Notes: generated from the sequence alone by a model not told the origin. DNA of 64,000 bases from an uncultured Ruminococcus sp. (GCA_902787825.1 CADAHS010000008.1:1-64000), one strand, 5' to 3'; numbered from the stretch's first letter, positions 55,183 to 63,438 are shown. Program-made: numbers and translations.

Positions 55183-55716
55183 ATGAAAATAACAGTCCTT
55201 ATGGGAAGCCCCAACAAAAACGGCTCAACAGCTGTGCTTGTGAAAAGCTTTGAAAAGGGTGCCCTGCAAAGCGGGCATACCGTCGAGGTGATAGATGTCT
55301 GTCATGCAGATATCCACCCCTGTATCGGCTGCGTAAAGTGCGGCTATGAAGGACCTTGCGTGCAAAAGGACGACGTTGGGAAGATAAGGCAGAAGCTGCT
55401 TGATTCTGATATGGTCGTGTTCGCAACACCGCTTTATTACTACGGCTTTTCCTCGCAGCTGAAAATGGTGATCGACCGCTTCTGTGCGTATAACAGCAGC
55501 CTCAACCGAAAGCACCTCCGGTCAGCCCTGCTCAGCGTTGCGTGGAACAGCTCTGAGTGGACGTTTGATGCGCTGCTTTCCCACTATAAGACCCTTGTGC
55601 GGTATATAGATTTTGAGGATATGGGCGCCGTGCTTGGATACGGCTGCGGCAGCCCGTCGATGACAAATTCCACAAAGTATCCCGATCAGGCATATGAGCT
55701 TGGAAGATCACTTTAA
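55183..55716 (+). CDS. NADPH-dependent FMN reductase/flavodoxin-like protein
   Basis: A 177-residue cytoplasmic flavoprotein with MGSPNKNGSTAVLVKSFEKG (FMN phosphate loop), a CIGCVKCGYEGPC cysteine group like that of iron-sulphur flavoproteins, and TPLYYYGFSSQLK. It probably reduces quinones, metals or flavins. ATG at 55183 lies 15 bases after the previous stop with AGGGAAGGGAT upstream. Its end overlaps nothing, and the aldo/keto reductase starts 17 bases later. Confidence 0.88.
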   Translation: MKITVLMGSPNKNGSTAVLVKSFEKGALQSGHTVEVIDVCHADIHPCIGCVKCGYEGPCVQKDDVGKIRQKLLDSDMVVFATPLYYYGFSSQLKMVIDRFCAYNSSLNRKHLRSALLSVAWNSSEWTFDALLSHYKTLVRYIDFEDMGAVLGYGCGSPSMTNSTKYPDQAYELGRSL

Positions 55717-55732
55717 TACAGGAGGAGGAAAA

Positions 55733-56770
55733 ATGAAATATACAAAACTCGGCAATTCCGACCTTAACGTTTCAAGGATCTGTATGGGCTGCATGGGCTT
55801 TGGCGAAGCCGGCAGCGGTCAGCATTCATGGACGATAGATGAGCCACATTCCCGGGAGGTGATAAAGCACGGACTTGACCTTGGCGTGAATTTCTTTGAT
55901 ACCGCCATAGCATATCAGTCAGGAACGAGCGAGCAGTACCTCGGCAGAGCATTGCGTGACTTTGCAAAGCGTGATGAGGTCGTCGTCGCAACCAAGTTTC
56001 TCCCCAGAACGCCGCAGGATATCAGCGCAGGCATAACAGGTCAGCAGCATATTGAGCGTATGATAAATAAAAGCCTTCAGAACCTCGGTATGGACTATGT
56101 CGATCTTTATATCTATCATATGTGGGACTGGAATACGCCGATCTATGATATCCTCGACGGACTCAACAATGTCATCAAAGCAGGCAAGGTACGCTATATC
56201 GGCATATCCAACTGTTATGCATGGCAGCTTGCCAAAGCCAATGCCCTTGCCGAAAAAGAAGGCTTTGCAAAGTTTGTGAGCGTGCAGGGTCATTACAACC
56301 TCATCTTCCGTGAGGAGGAAAGAGAAATGGCAATGCTTTGCGCTCAGGATAATATCGCAATGACTCCGTATAGCGCCCTTGCCAGCGGAAGACTTGCAAG
56401 ACTGCCCGGCGAGACTTCACAAAGAGCCGAGCAGGATACCTACGCAAAATTCAAGTACGATGCCACCAGACAGCAGGACGAGCTTATCATAGCCCGTGTC
56501 GCAGAGCTTGCCCGCAAGCACGGCGTTTCAATGACCGAGATAAGCCTTGCGTGGCTGCTGACGAAGGTGACTGCACCTGTCGTCGGCGCAACCAAGCCCC
56601 ATCATATCGAAGGCGCAGTCAAAGCGGTCGATCTTCAGCTTACAGATGAAGAAATACAATATCTTCAGCAGCCGTATGTACCCCATAGCCTTGTAGGAGT
56701 AATGGCGCAGAACAAGCCCGAAAACAAGGACGAAAAGCACGTCTGGAGCACGGGCAGTCAGAAAATATAG
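55733..56770 (+). CDS. Aldo/keto reductase
   Basis: A 345-residue NADPH-dependent reductase of the AKR family. The catalytic tetrad is visible: Asp in NFFDTAIAY, Tyr in the same strand, Lys in VVATKF and His in YIYHMWDW. An NADP-binding end follows (VVGATKPHHIEGAV). It resembles YakC/YhdN-like reductases that reduce aldehydes. GGAGGAGG lies upstream of ATG at 55733. Its genomic setting suggests detoxification of reactive carbonyls. Confidence 0.93.
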   Translation: MKYTKLGNSDLNVSRICMGCMGFGEAGSGQHSWTIDEPHSREVIKHGLDLGVNFFDTAIAYQSGTSEQYLGRALRDFAKRDEVVVATKFLPRTPQDISAGITGQQHIERMINKSLQNLGMDYVDLYIYHMWDWNTPIYDILDGLNNVIKAGKVRYIGISNCYAWQLAKANALAEKEGFAKFVSVQGHYNLIFREEEREMAMLCAQDNIAMTPYSALASGRLARLPGETSQRAEQDTYAKFKYDATRQQDELIIARVAELARKHGVSMTEISLAWLLTKVTAPVVGATKPHHIEGAVKAVDLQLTDEEIQYLQQPYVPHSLVGVMAQNKPENKDEKHVWSTGSQKI

Positions 56771-56782
56771 GAGGTAAGATCA

Positions 56783-57538
56783 ATGAGTGAAAAAATAGTA
56801 CAGACAGCCGGCAGAGATGCCCTTGGCGAGTTTGCTCCCGACTTTGCGCATTTCAACGATGACGTCCTGTTCGGCGAAAACTGGAACAATACCGACATCG
56901 ACCTTAAAACAAGATCCATCATCACGGTTGTTTCGCTGATGTCCCAGGGCGTGACCGACAACTCTATCCGCTATCATATCAACAATGCAAAAAACCACGG
57001 CGTCTCAAAGGCAGAAATGGCAGCTGTCATCACCCATACCGCCTTTTATGCAGGCTGGCCTCATGCGTGGGCTGTTTTCAATATAGCTAAGGAGGTCTAT
57101 GCCGATGATGCTGCTGCACTCAGCGAAAAGGATAAGTTTGAAAAAACGCTGCTGTTCCCGATCGGCGAGCCAAACCCCTATGGCGAGTTCTTTGTCGGCC
57201 AGAGCTACCTTTCACCCGTCTCGACCGAGCAGATACCGATCTACAATGTGACCTTCGAGCCTGCCTGCCGCAACAACTGGCATATCCACCACGCAAAAAG
57301 CGGCGGCGGACAAATGCTCATCTGCATCGGCGGAAGAGGCTATTATCAGCAGTGGGGCAGCCCTGCCAGAGAGCTTAAAGCAGGCGATATCGTCAACATT
57401 CCGGCCGAGATCAAGCATTGGCACGGAGCCACACCCGACAGCTGGTTCGCTCACCTTGCCGTTGAGATACCTGCCGAGCAGGGAAGTACCCAGTGGTGTG
57501 AAGCCATATCCGATGAGGACTATTCAAAGCTGAAATGA
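56783..57538 (+). CDS. Carboxymuconolactone decarboxylase-cupin fusion
   Basis: A 251-residue fusion. The N-terminal CMD/AhpD-like domain (about 1-105) has SIITVVSLMSQGVTDNSIRYHINNA and the VITHTAFYAGWPHAW motif, without the CxxC of AhpD peroxidase. The C-terminal cupin (about 140-240) has the metal-binding pattern NNWHIHHAKSGGGQ and IKHWHGATPDS. Such fusions accompany aldo/keto reductases and flavodoxins in Firmicutes redox clusters, but their reaction is not established. GGAGG lies ten bases upstream. It is the last gene of the cluster. Confidence 0.9.
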   Translation: MSEKIVQTAGRDALGEFAPDFAHFNDDVLFGENWNNTDIDLKTRSIITVVSLMSQGVTDNSIRYHINNAKNHGVSKAEMAAVITHTAFYAGWPHAWAVFNIAKEVYADDAAALSEKDKFEKTLLFPIGEPNPYGEFFVGQSYLSPVSTEQIPIYNVTFEPACRNNWHIHHAKSGGGQMLICIGGRGYYQQWGSPARELKAGDIVNIPAEIKHWHGATPDSWFAHLAVEIPAEQGSTQWCEAISDEDYSKLK

Positions 57539-57553
57539 TATACCATAAAAAAT

Positions 57554-57586
57554 GCAGTACCCGCTTTTTCAGTGAGTACTGCTATT
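57554..57586. terminator. Bidirectional terminator
   Basis: GCAGTAC (57554-57560) pairs with GTACTGC (57576-57582), with an A-run before and a T-rich end after, between the convergent redox cluster and glyoxalase-like genes. Confidence 0.8.
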
Positions 57587-57589
57587 TTG

Positions 57590-57961
57590 TTATTTGATGT
57601 GCTGAACGAGGTTTATTACTATCCTTGAAGGAGAGATCATTACAGCCGATCTTGATTTTTTTAGATTGACCGTGTCCTCACCGTAGAAGTTCTTGAACCC
57701 GCGTGCAGTCAGAAACTCGTAAGCCTCGTCAAAATCGTCAACATTCATTCTTATAGCCGTTACAGACTCCACAGGAAGTGCCTTTGTTTCTGAGATGTCA
57801 AGATGAAACCCGTTTGGATCACGCATTCTTATCAGCTTAACATCCATGCTTCCGACATTCTCCTGCCCGTGTCGGCGTTCAAAACCAAGTTCCTCGAACA
57901 CCTTGAGAACGCTCTGAGCGTCCCTTGTAATGATCTGCGGATTAAAAGTCGTGATTTTCAC
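57590..57961 (-). CDS. Glyoxalase/bleomycin-resistance-like (VOC) protein 3
   Basis: A 123-residue protein of the vicinal-oxygen-chelate fold and the most diverged of three tandem paralogues. It starts KITTFNPQIITRDAQSVLKVFEELGFERRH and contains the family's beta-alpha-beta-beta-beta repeats. It lies 18 bases after the second copy. Substrate unknown. Confidence 0.88.
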   Translation of the reverse strand: MKITTFNPQIITRDAQSVLKVFEELGFERRHGQENVGSMDVKLIRMRDPNGFHLDISETKALPVESVTAIRMNVDDFDEAYEFLTARGFKNFYGEDTVNLKKSRSAVMISPSRIVINLVQHIK

Positions 57962-57979
57962 CCTTGTTACCTCGCTTTA

Positions 57980-58357
57980 CTATTTTTTGATGTGCTTGAT
58001 AAGACTGATCCTGAAGCCCGACGGTGAAACCATCGTTGCCGCAGTTGCACTCTTTGTGTCGATAGTGCCGTCACCGCGGGTGTTGGTGAAGCCGTGCTTT
58101 TTAAGGATCTCATAAGCCTCTTCAAAATTATCCACATTCATTCTGATGTAGGTCGTATCCTGAGGCATCTGCGGCAGATCTGCAATGTCCACATAGAAGC
58201 CGTTTGAGTCCTTCATTCGAGTGCACTGGACCTCGTCGCCTGTCTCGACCGTCGTAACCGGAGCGTGACGCTTTTCAAATCCGAGTTCCTTGAAAAGCTC
58301 AATCGTACTCTCAGAATCCTTGCTCAGTATCATCGGGTTAAAAGTTGTTATTTTCAT
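57980..58357 (-). CDS. Glyoxalase/bleomycin-resistance-like (VOC) protein 2
   Basis: A 125-residue VOC protein, clearly paralogous to its neighbours (KITTFNPMILSKDSESTIELF near the start, the NGFYVDIADLPQMPQDTTYIRMN region in the middle). It probably dimerises. It ends ISLIKHIKK. Substrate unknown. Located 30 bases after copy 1. Confidence 0.88.
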   Translation of the reverse strand: MKITTFNPMILSKDSESTIELFKELGFEKRHAPVTTVETGDEVQCTRMKDSNGFYVDIADLPQMPQDTTYIRMNVDNFEEAYEILKKHGFTNTRGDGTIDTKSATAATMVSPSGFRISLIKHIKK

Positions 58358-58387
58358 AGTTTTTATTCCTTTCTGTTTATTGGTTTA

Positions 58388-58759
58388 TTATTTAATGTGC
58401 TGGCAAAGGTCAAAAGCAAATCCCGAAGGCGAGACCATCATTGCGGACTTGTTTGTTGCCGTCTCGACAATATGCTCGCCGCCGCTGTGCTTGAATCCCT
58501 TAGCAGTAAGCATCTCAAACGCCTCATCAAAATTGTCAACATTCATTCTGATTATCGTCATATCCTGCGGAACGCTCTTTACATCGGCAATGTCGATGTG
58601 AAAGCCGTTAGCGTCAGTCATTCTTGTGCTTGTTACCATGCTTTTGCCCGTGTCAACAGTCGGAGCGTGACGCTTTTCAAAGCCAAGCTCTTCAAAAAGC
58701 TTTATCGTGTTCTCAGCATCTTTGCTCAGTATCATAGGATTAAAAGTTGTGATTTTCAT
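58388..58759 (-). CDS. Glyoxalase/bleomycin-resistance-like (VOC) protein 1
   Basis: A 123-residue VOC protein (KITTFNPMILSKDAENTIKLF; later ANGFHIDIADVKSVPQDMTIIRMN). It is the first of three tandem genes, preceded by GGAGGTACACCT. The three share almost identical first 30 residues and diverge afterwards, a sign of recent duplication with divergence of the substrate pocket. Confidence 0.88.
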   Translation of the reverse strand: MKITTFNPMILSKDAENTIKLFEELGFEKRHAPTVDTGKSMVTSTRMTDANGFHIDIADVKSVPQDMTIIRMNVDNFDEAFEMLTAKGFKHSGGEHIVETATNKSAMMVSPSGFAFDLCQHIK

Positions 58760-58817
58760 AGGTGTACCTCCGAAAAATTATTTTATCCAAACCGCACTCT
58801 GCGGTCAGTATACATTG

Positions 58818-60296
58818 TCAGTAACCAAGCGTGTCAAATTTCTGCGTGAGCTGCCTTATCTTTTCAAGACACCTGTCTGCACTCTTTCTGTCCGTGCCGC
58901 TTGGAGCACCGTTTTTGTGCAGCTTGCAAAGCAGACGTATGTAGCAGATGAGCGAGGCTTTCTCAACAACAGCCGCCTGAATATCCTCATCTTCCGTGCC
59001 AAGATAGTATCTGAGAAAGTATCCGAAGAATTTTTTTGCCGTGTCGTAGGAAAATCCCATGAAATCCTCGACCACCGACGGGTCGTCCTCACCAAGCACA
59101 ACATAGAAATAATACAGATCGCTTATCTCTGCGATCGGGTGTCCCGTAGAGATCCTGTCCATGTCTATCAGCAGCGGCTCACCCTTTTGCAAAAAGACAT
59201 TGCCCGTGTGGAAATCGCCGTGTACCAGATTTCCCGGATCCGGCAGCGAGTCGATCAGCAGCCTGCATTTTTGCGCAAGCTCCTCATCTTCAAGTGCGAT
59301 ACCGCCGTCAATGTATCTGTGCAGCCTTTTTGAGACCTTAGGTATCCCCTCATCAGCATCGACCGTGACCGAATGGATCTGGCACGCCAGATCAGCCATG
59401 ATCTTAGCATAAGCCTCGACCTGCCCCGGAGCCCTTGCGATGTTTTCCGAGATCGTCTCTGACTCCACCAGCTCATACATCGCCCCGTAACGCTCACCGA
59501 CCGAAACAATACCAAATGATATAGCCGTCGGTATACCAAGAATGAAAGCCTTTCTGCTGAGCTCTATCTCCTGCTCGACATCGTGATAGGTGTTTTTGTG
59601 GTTAAAGACCTTTATGACCAGTTCATCGTCATATCTGTAAACCTCACCCTTGGCGCCCCAGCCAAGCAGCTTGCAGCCTTCCACCGAGACCTCTCTGTAC
59701 TTTTTGTATCTTGTCTTTTCCGAGTCAAACGTACCCGGCCAGATGTAATTGATGTGCTTTATAAATTCCTTGAAAGCGCCCGTCTTGTTCAGCGAGATCT
59801 CTATCATCTCAGCAATGCTGCGATAGTACCAGCGCTGCATCTGCGGATCGCTCTGGTTCATTTTCTGCCAAAGCTCCTCACCGTTTTCGGAGTATATCCT
59901 TGCCAGAGATCGGATATTAGCGAGCTTGTCTGCGAGCCACAGCATCTTCACACCGATATCATCACTGGCTTTGAGCACCTCAAGGGACTCCTCCTTGCGT
60001 CGCTTCCAGGAGCTGCTTCTCTGCTCACCGGGATATTCGTTCTCTGATTCTGACGATACCAGGTGTGCAACTCTTTCCCCGAAACGCTTGCGTATCTCTG
60101 TCAGAGTACCGTCGGTGTCCTCGACGATGTCGTGCAGCATACCCGCAGCAATGATCTCCACATCGTCCGTCATCGTCGATAATATCTGAGCGACCTCCAT
60201 CGGGTGCAGGATAAACGGTATCCCGCTGAATTTTCTCAGCTTGCCCTGATGCATCACCGTAGCATAGAGTATTGCTTCTTCAAGCTTGTTCATCAT
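58818..60296 (-). CDS. HD domain-aminoglycoside phosphotransferase-like kinase fusion
   Basis: About 492 residues. Residues 1-175 are a SpoT/MESH1-like HD hydrolase domain (SGIPFILHPMEVAQILSTM and AAGMLHDIVEDTDG with the HD pair). Residues 215-490 are a small kinase of the APH/choline-kinase fold, with the nucleotide-binding start LLGWGAKGEVYRYDDELVIKVF, catalytic LVHGDFHTGNVF (about 360) and metal-binding LLIDMDRISTGHP. The kinase half resembles the TIGR02172 paralogue family of fibre-degrading gut bacteria. Hydrolysis of an alarmone coupled to phosphorylation is possible but unproven. Two adjacent ATG codons (60296 and 60293) are candidate starts with a weak ribosome binding site. Confidence 0.85.
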   Translation of the reverse strand: MMNKLEEAILYATVMHQGKLRKFSGIPFILHPMEVAQILSTMTDDVEIIAAGMLHDIVEDTDGTLTEIRKRFGERVAHLVSSESENEYPGEQRSSSWKRRKEESLEVLKASDDIGVKMLWLADKLANIRSLARIYSENGEELWQKMNQSDPQMQRWYYRSIAEMIEISLNKTGAFKEFIKHINYIWPGTFDSEKTRYKKYREVSVEGCKLLGWGAKGEVYRYDDELVIKVFNHKNTYHDVEQEIELSRKAFILGIPTAISFGIVSVGERYGAMYELVESETISENIARAPGQVEAYAKIMADLACQIHSVTVDADEGIPKVSKRLHRYIDGGIALEDEELAQKCRLLIDSLPDPGNLVHGDFHTGNVFLQKGEPLLIDMDRISTGHPIAEISDLYYFYVVLGEDDPSVVEDFMGFSYDTAKKFFGYFLRYYLGTEDEDIQAAVVEKASLICYIRLLCKLHKNGAPSGTDRKSADRCLEKIRQLTQKFDTLGY

Positions 60297-60383
60297 GATC
60301 TGTTTTCCAGCCTTTGCACTTTTTCTTTTAAAGTCCCGTGTCTTATTCGGCACTTTGTACATATTGTTGTCCGTAATGTTGAC

Positions 60384-60412
60384 AGTATATCATAAATTCA
60401 CGAAAAAGTCAA
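60384..60412 (-). promoter_or_regulatory. Promoter of the HD-kinase gene
   Basis: Reading leftward, TTGACT (60412-60407), 17 bases, TATACT (60389-60384). Confidence 0.75.
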
Positions 60413-60646
60413 TAAGTTGTATAAAAAGTTTGAATTTTTTACTTTTCGGCAATTTATGGTACAGCTGTCATATGCCTGTCACCGCAGTCCCGGCGTAAAC
60501 ATCTTTCCCCCCTGTCCTGACGCTTGACTTTTTTGGTTGTACAAATTATAATCTTATTGCCGGTGTTCGGGATACCCGAATAAAGGGCAGCTTGGACAGG
60601 TTTGCGTTCTTGTTGCAAAAGTTTACAAAATATTAACAATCTTCCA

Positions 60647-60677
60647 CCTAACAAAACTATCATCTTTGTTGTTATAA
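60647..60677 (+). promoter_or_regulatory. Candidate alternative-sigma promoter 1
   Basis: CCTAACAAAAC, 14 bases, TTATAA. The same two boxes at the same spacing recur at 61473-61503 in front of the next gene, while the bases between differ. The boxes do not match the housekeeping consensus, so an ECF-type sigma factor or an activator is suspected. Confidence 0.6.
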
Positions 60678-60791
60678 GTGATAGAGGGTGAGCATATGAT
60701 CTGCAAAGGTGTCAGCCGATAGTCCTGCGGTGAGATCTCAGGATCGTTCACCGGATTTTGACTGTCATACAGGCGGAGAGGAGGGCTTATA

Positions 60792-61472
60792 ATGCAGTGT
60801 AATGAAAAATTTCTCCGGGCGTTGGAGGAAGTATATGATGAGCAGTTTGACGAGTATATGAGTTCTATTGAGAACAGACAGCCGCACGAGTTCAGTGCGC
60901 AGCACGAAAAGAAAATGGAAAAGCTGATAAAACTCAGGGAGAAACCGTATTACAGATTTGTCTGTACCGCCGGCCGCAGAGCAGCTTGTATCATAATCGC
61001 CGTGATAATTTTTGCAGCAGCGGCAATGAGTGTCAAAGCCGTGCGTAAAGCGGTGTTCAGATTCTTCACGAGTATTTTTTCAAACCACATCGTTGTCAGC
61101 GCCTGCTGCGACCCGGACGCCGAAACACCCGGGAAGGTGCTTGAGGAGTATTGTATAACAGATCTTCCCGAAGGCTTTGAGCTGACGCAGTCCGGCAGGA
61201 CGGACGATTCGGTAACGATCGTCTACAATAGATCTGACAAATATGTGATGTTTGAACAGTGCACAAAACAGGCGTTCAGAATGTATATTGATAACGAGTA
61301 TACAAAAAGTGAGGAGTGTTGCGCAGCCAATGGCGTAAAGTACAGCGTATATTCCAAAGATGCTTCTTCGACCATTATCTGGGACAACGGGACGTATATC
61401 TTTGGCGTTACAAGCAATTTAGATAAAAACGATGCACTGGAATTGTGCAAGTCTACAAAGTTAAAAAAGTGA
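60792..61472 (+). CDS. DUF4367-like single-pass membrane protein
   Basis: A 226-residue protein. A charged cytoplasmic N-terminus of about 65 residues (FLRALEEVYDEQFDEYMSSI) precedes one membrane segment (about 68-88, AACIIIAVIIFAAAAMSV) and an extracytoplasmic DUF4367-like domain (about 105-226). This layout is common in proteins encoded near ECF sigma factors and may be an anti-sigma factor, but no sigma gene is adjacent here. The ATG follows GGAGAGGAGGG. It shares an unusual promoter with the following gene. Confidence 0.78.
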   Translation: MQCNEKFLRALEEVYDEQFDEYMSSIENRQPHEFSAQHEKKMEKLIKLREKPYYRFVCTAGRRAACIIIAVIIFAAAAMSVKAVRKAVFRFFTSIFSNHIVVSACCDPDAETPGKVLEEYCITDLPEGFELTQSGRTDDSVTIVYNRSDKYVMFEQCTKQAFRMYIDNEYTKSEECCAANGVKYSVYSKDASSTIIWDNGTYIFGVTSNLDKNDALELCKSTKLKK

Positions 61473-61503
61473 CCTAACAAAACCGGGGTTTTAATTGTTA
61501 TAA
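61473..61503 (+). promoter_or_regulatory. Candidate alternative-sigma promoter 2
   Basis: CCTAACAAAAC immediately follows the DUF4367-like stop codon and TTATAA follows 14 bases later, the same pattern as at 60647-60677. Confidence 0.6.
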
Positions 61504-61508
61504 AGTGT

Positions 61509-61541
61509 AGAGAGAAAAAACAGTTTCTCTCTGCATTTTTT
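61509..61541 (+). terminator. Hairpin with T-run in the leader of the small secreted protein
   Basis: AGAGAGAAA (61509-61517) pairs with TTTCTCTCT (61524-61532), followed by GCA and seven T residues. It either ends the DUF4367-like transcript or attenuates the mRNA that starts at about 61510, in which case nearly the whole short transcript is the hairpin. Confidence 0.75.
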
Positions 61542-61567
61542 TATTCTATATTAAGGAGGTCATAACT

Positions 61568-61996
61568 ATGAAAAAAAGGATCCTGTCAGCTTTAACTATG
61601 GTGGTAATGATGTTTGCTTGCAGCATCACCGCATACGCCGATGTGTATAAGCAAGATCCGCCCGATCCAAACCCTACAAGGTACAGCTATACGCTCAGTT
61701 TAAGCAGCAACCTGTCGTTTTCGGGGCATACTGCGACCTGTAAAAGCGTTGTCAGAGGCGATCCGAACCTTGTCACAAAGATAGAACTTACTCAGTGCCT
61801 TGAAGAGGATATCGGCGGCGGCTGGTGGTACAGGATAGCCTCATGGAACAAGACTTTCTATAACTTTATCGCCGTTTATACCACTACAAAATCAAACGTT
61901 CCCAGCGGTACATATCATGTCAGGACCATAGCTAAGGTCTACTCCGGTTCTAATTTTGAGAACATCGCCATATACAGCGTAACCGCAAGCTGCTGA
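61568..61996 (+). CDS. Small secreted protein of unknown function
   Basis: A 142-residue protein with a clear signal peptide (cleavage near AYADVY, residue 25) and a mature beta-rich domain of about 117 residues with two Cys (TCKSV, TQCLE) and one terminal Cys. No family recognised. It might be an antimicrobial or surface protein. AAGGAGG lies nine bases before the ATG. A shared promoter motif ties it to the DUF4367-like gene. Confidence 0.75.
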   Translation: MKKRILSALTMVVMMFACSITAYADVYKQDPPDPNPTRYSYTLSLSSNLSFSGHTATCKSVVRGDPNLVTKIELTQCLEEDIGGGWWYRIASWNKTFYNFIAVYTTTKSNVPSGTYHVRTIAKVYSGSNFENIAIYSVTASC

Positions 61997-62154
61997 TCTT
62001 ACCCGTTAAAAAGCATAGGGCAGTATCACATAGCTCCCGCTTAAAGAGTGCGTTTTAAAGCGAACGACTCTTCTTGAATACATCCAAAAGACTTCCTGCG
62101 GTCTCACGATTCTGCTCTGTGCTTTTTATATTTTAGAATTGAATATTCATCAAA

Positions 62155-62186
62155 AGGGCTGATACAAGGGTGTACCGGCTCTTTTT
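62155..62186 (+). terminator. Probable terminator
   Basis: An imperfect hairpin (AGGGC with GGCTCT, including G-U pairs) ends in five T residues. Confidence 0.5.
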
Positions 62187-62224
62187 CACAATTATGTCCG
62201 GACCATCGTGCGACCCGGCGTCGG

Positions 62225-62253
62225 TTGACAAGCCGCCTGCGGTGAGTTATACT
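62225..62253 (+). promoter_or_regulatory. Promoter of the cation diffusion facilitator gene
   Basis: TTGACA (62225-62230), 17 bases, TATACT (62248-62253). Confidence 0.85.
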
Positions 62254-62298
62254 GTTATTGATAAAGGTTAAATGTCATCTTTGCGGAGGTGCTTTGGT

Positions 62299-63438
62299 TT
62301 GAGCGAACAAATAAATGAGATGACTGCCCTCACTGAGGACAGGGAAAAAACAATAGTCAGAACCAGTATCGTCGGTATCGCAGCGAATGTTCTGCTTGTG
62401 GCTTTCAAAGCGTTCGTCGGTATCGTTTCTCACTCGATAGCCGTGATCCTTGATGCCGTCAACAACCTTTCTGATGCTCTTTCGTCGGTCATAACGATAA
62501 TCGGCGCTAAGCTCGGCGCAAAGCCGCCGAATAAAAAGCATCCGCTGGGCTACGGCAGAGTAGAGTATATCAGCTCTATGCTCGTTGCGGCGATAGTGCT
62601 TTATGCAGGTATCACCTCGCTGGTGGAATCGGTGAAGAAGATATTCCACCCCGAGCAGGCAGATTACGGCGCAGCATCGCTTGTTATCATCTCTGTGGCA
62701 ATAGTCGTGAAGCTGATACTTGGTGCGTATGTTAAAAAACAGGGCGAAAAGGTCAATTCCGGTGCGCTTATCGCCTCGGGTTCAGATGCCTCGTTTGATG
62801 CCATACTGTCAGCCTCCGTGCTTGCCTCAGCAGTTATTTACCTCATCTGGGGGATCTCGCTTGAAGCGTATGTGGGTGTGATAATTGCAGGATTTATCGT
62901 TAAAGCAGGTATCGAAATGATGTTTGAAACGCTTGACGATATCATCGGTCAGCGAAGTGATGCGGATATCACTAAACAGCTCAGAAGAATAATCTGCGAG
63001 GACGAAGAAGTCAGAGGCGCATATGATATAATCCTGTTCAATTACGGTCCGAATAAGAACTACGGCACCGTGCATATCGAGCTTCCCGATGATATGACTG
63101 TTGATAAGGTCGATCAGATCACCCGAAGGATACAGCTCAGCGTTTTCCAGAAAACGGGCGTTATCCTGACCGGTGTCGGCGTGTATTCATTCAACACCTC
63201 CAACGACGAAGCCGCACAGATGCGAAATGCCTTGCAGAAGGCTGTTTTGTCGCACAGCTGGGCTATGCAGGTGCATGGGTTCTATGCGGATACGAAAAGC
63301 AAAACACTGCATTTTGACGTGGTCGTGAGCTTTGATATAGACAGGAACGAGGCGCTGGAGAAGCTTACTAAACAGGTTTCAGAGATGTATCCTGACTATA
63401 ATATCAGCATCGTGCTGGACGCAGATGCTTCGGATTAA
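62299..63438 (+). CDS. Cation diffusion facilitator (CDF) transporter
   Basis: A 379-residue CDF protein exporting divalent metals (Zn, Mn, Fe or Co). Six membrane segments cover about 25-220, with SIAVILDAVNNLSDALSS (the metal-binding Asp residues in helix 2), the KKHPLGYGRVEYISS loop and ASGSDASFDAILS (helix 5). The cytoplasmic CDF dimerisation domain follows, with an extended C-terminal part of about 90 residues. I chose TTG at 62299, eight bases after GCGGAGG. The ATG at 62272 lies upstream of that site. Asn instead of His in the helix 2 motif points toward Mn-type members, which is a weak inference. Confidence 0.92.
   Translation: MSEQINEMTALTEDREKTIVRTSIVGIAANVLLVAFKAFVGIVSHSIAVILDAVNNLSDALSSVITIIGAKLGAKPPNKKHPLGYGRVEYISSMLVAAIVLYAGITSLVESVKKIFHPEQADYGAASLVIISVAIVVKLILGAYVKKQGEKVNSGALIASGSDASFDAILSASVLASAVIYLIWGISLEAYVGVIIAGFIVKAGIEMMFETLDDIIGQRSDADITKQLRRIICEDEEVRGAYDIILFNYGPNKNYGTVHIELPDDMTVDKVDQITRRIQLSVFQKTGVILTGVGVYSFNTSNDEAAQMRNALQKAVLSHSWAMQVHGFYADTKSKTLHFDVVVSFDIDRNEALEKLTKQVSEMYPDYNISIVLDADASD

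Larger units (their letters stand above)
60297..60791. other. Divergent intergenic region
   Basis: It holds the leftward promoter at 60384-60412 and the rightward CCTAACAAAAC/TTATAA element at 60647-60677, which leaves a leader of about 105 bases before the DUF4367-like gene. In between, 60420-60640 shows no gene and no clear structure. Confidence 0.5.
61997..62298 (+). other. Intergenic region before the cation transporter
   Basis: It contains a probable terminator at 62155-62186 and the promoter at 62225-62253. No gene recognised in 61997-62150. Confidence 0.5.

Noticed and set aside
60697..60712. AAAGGT flanked by GC and GTC upstream of the DUF4367-like gene, like the ANTAR hexaloops
   Set aside because: The flanking bases pair poorly (T-C clash two steps from the loop) and no terminator overlaps it, so it does not meet the criteria used at 31 kb.
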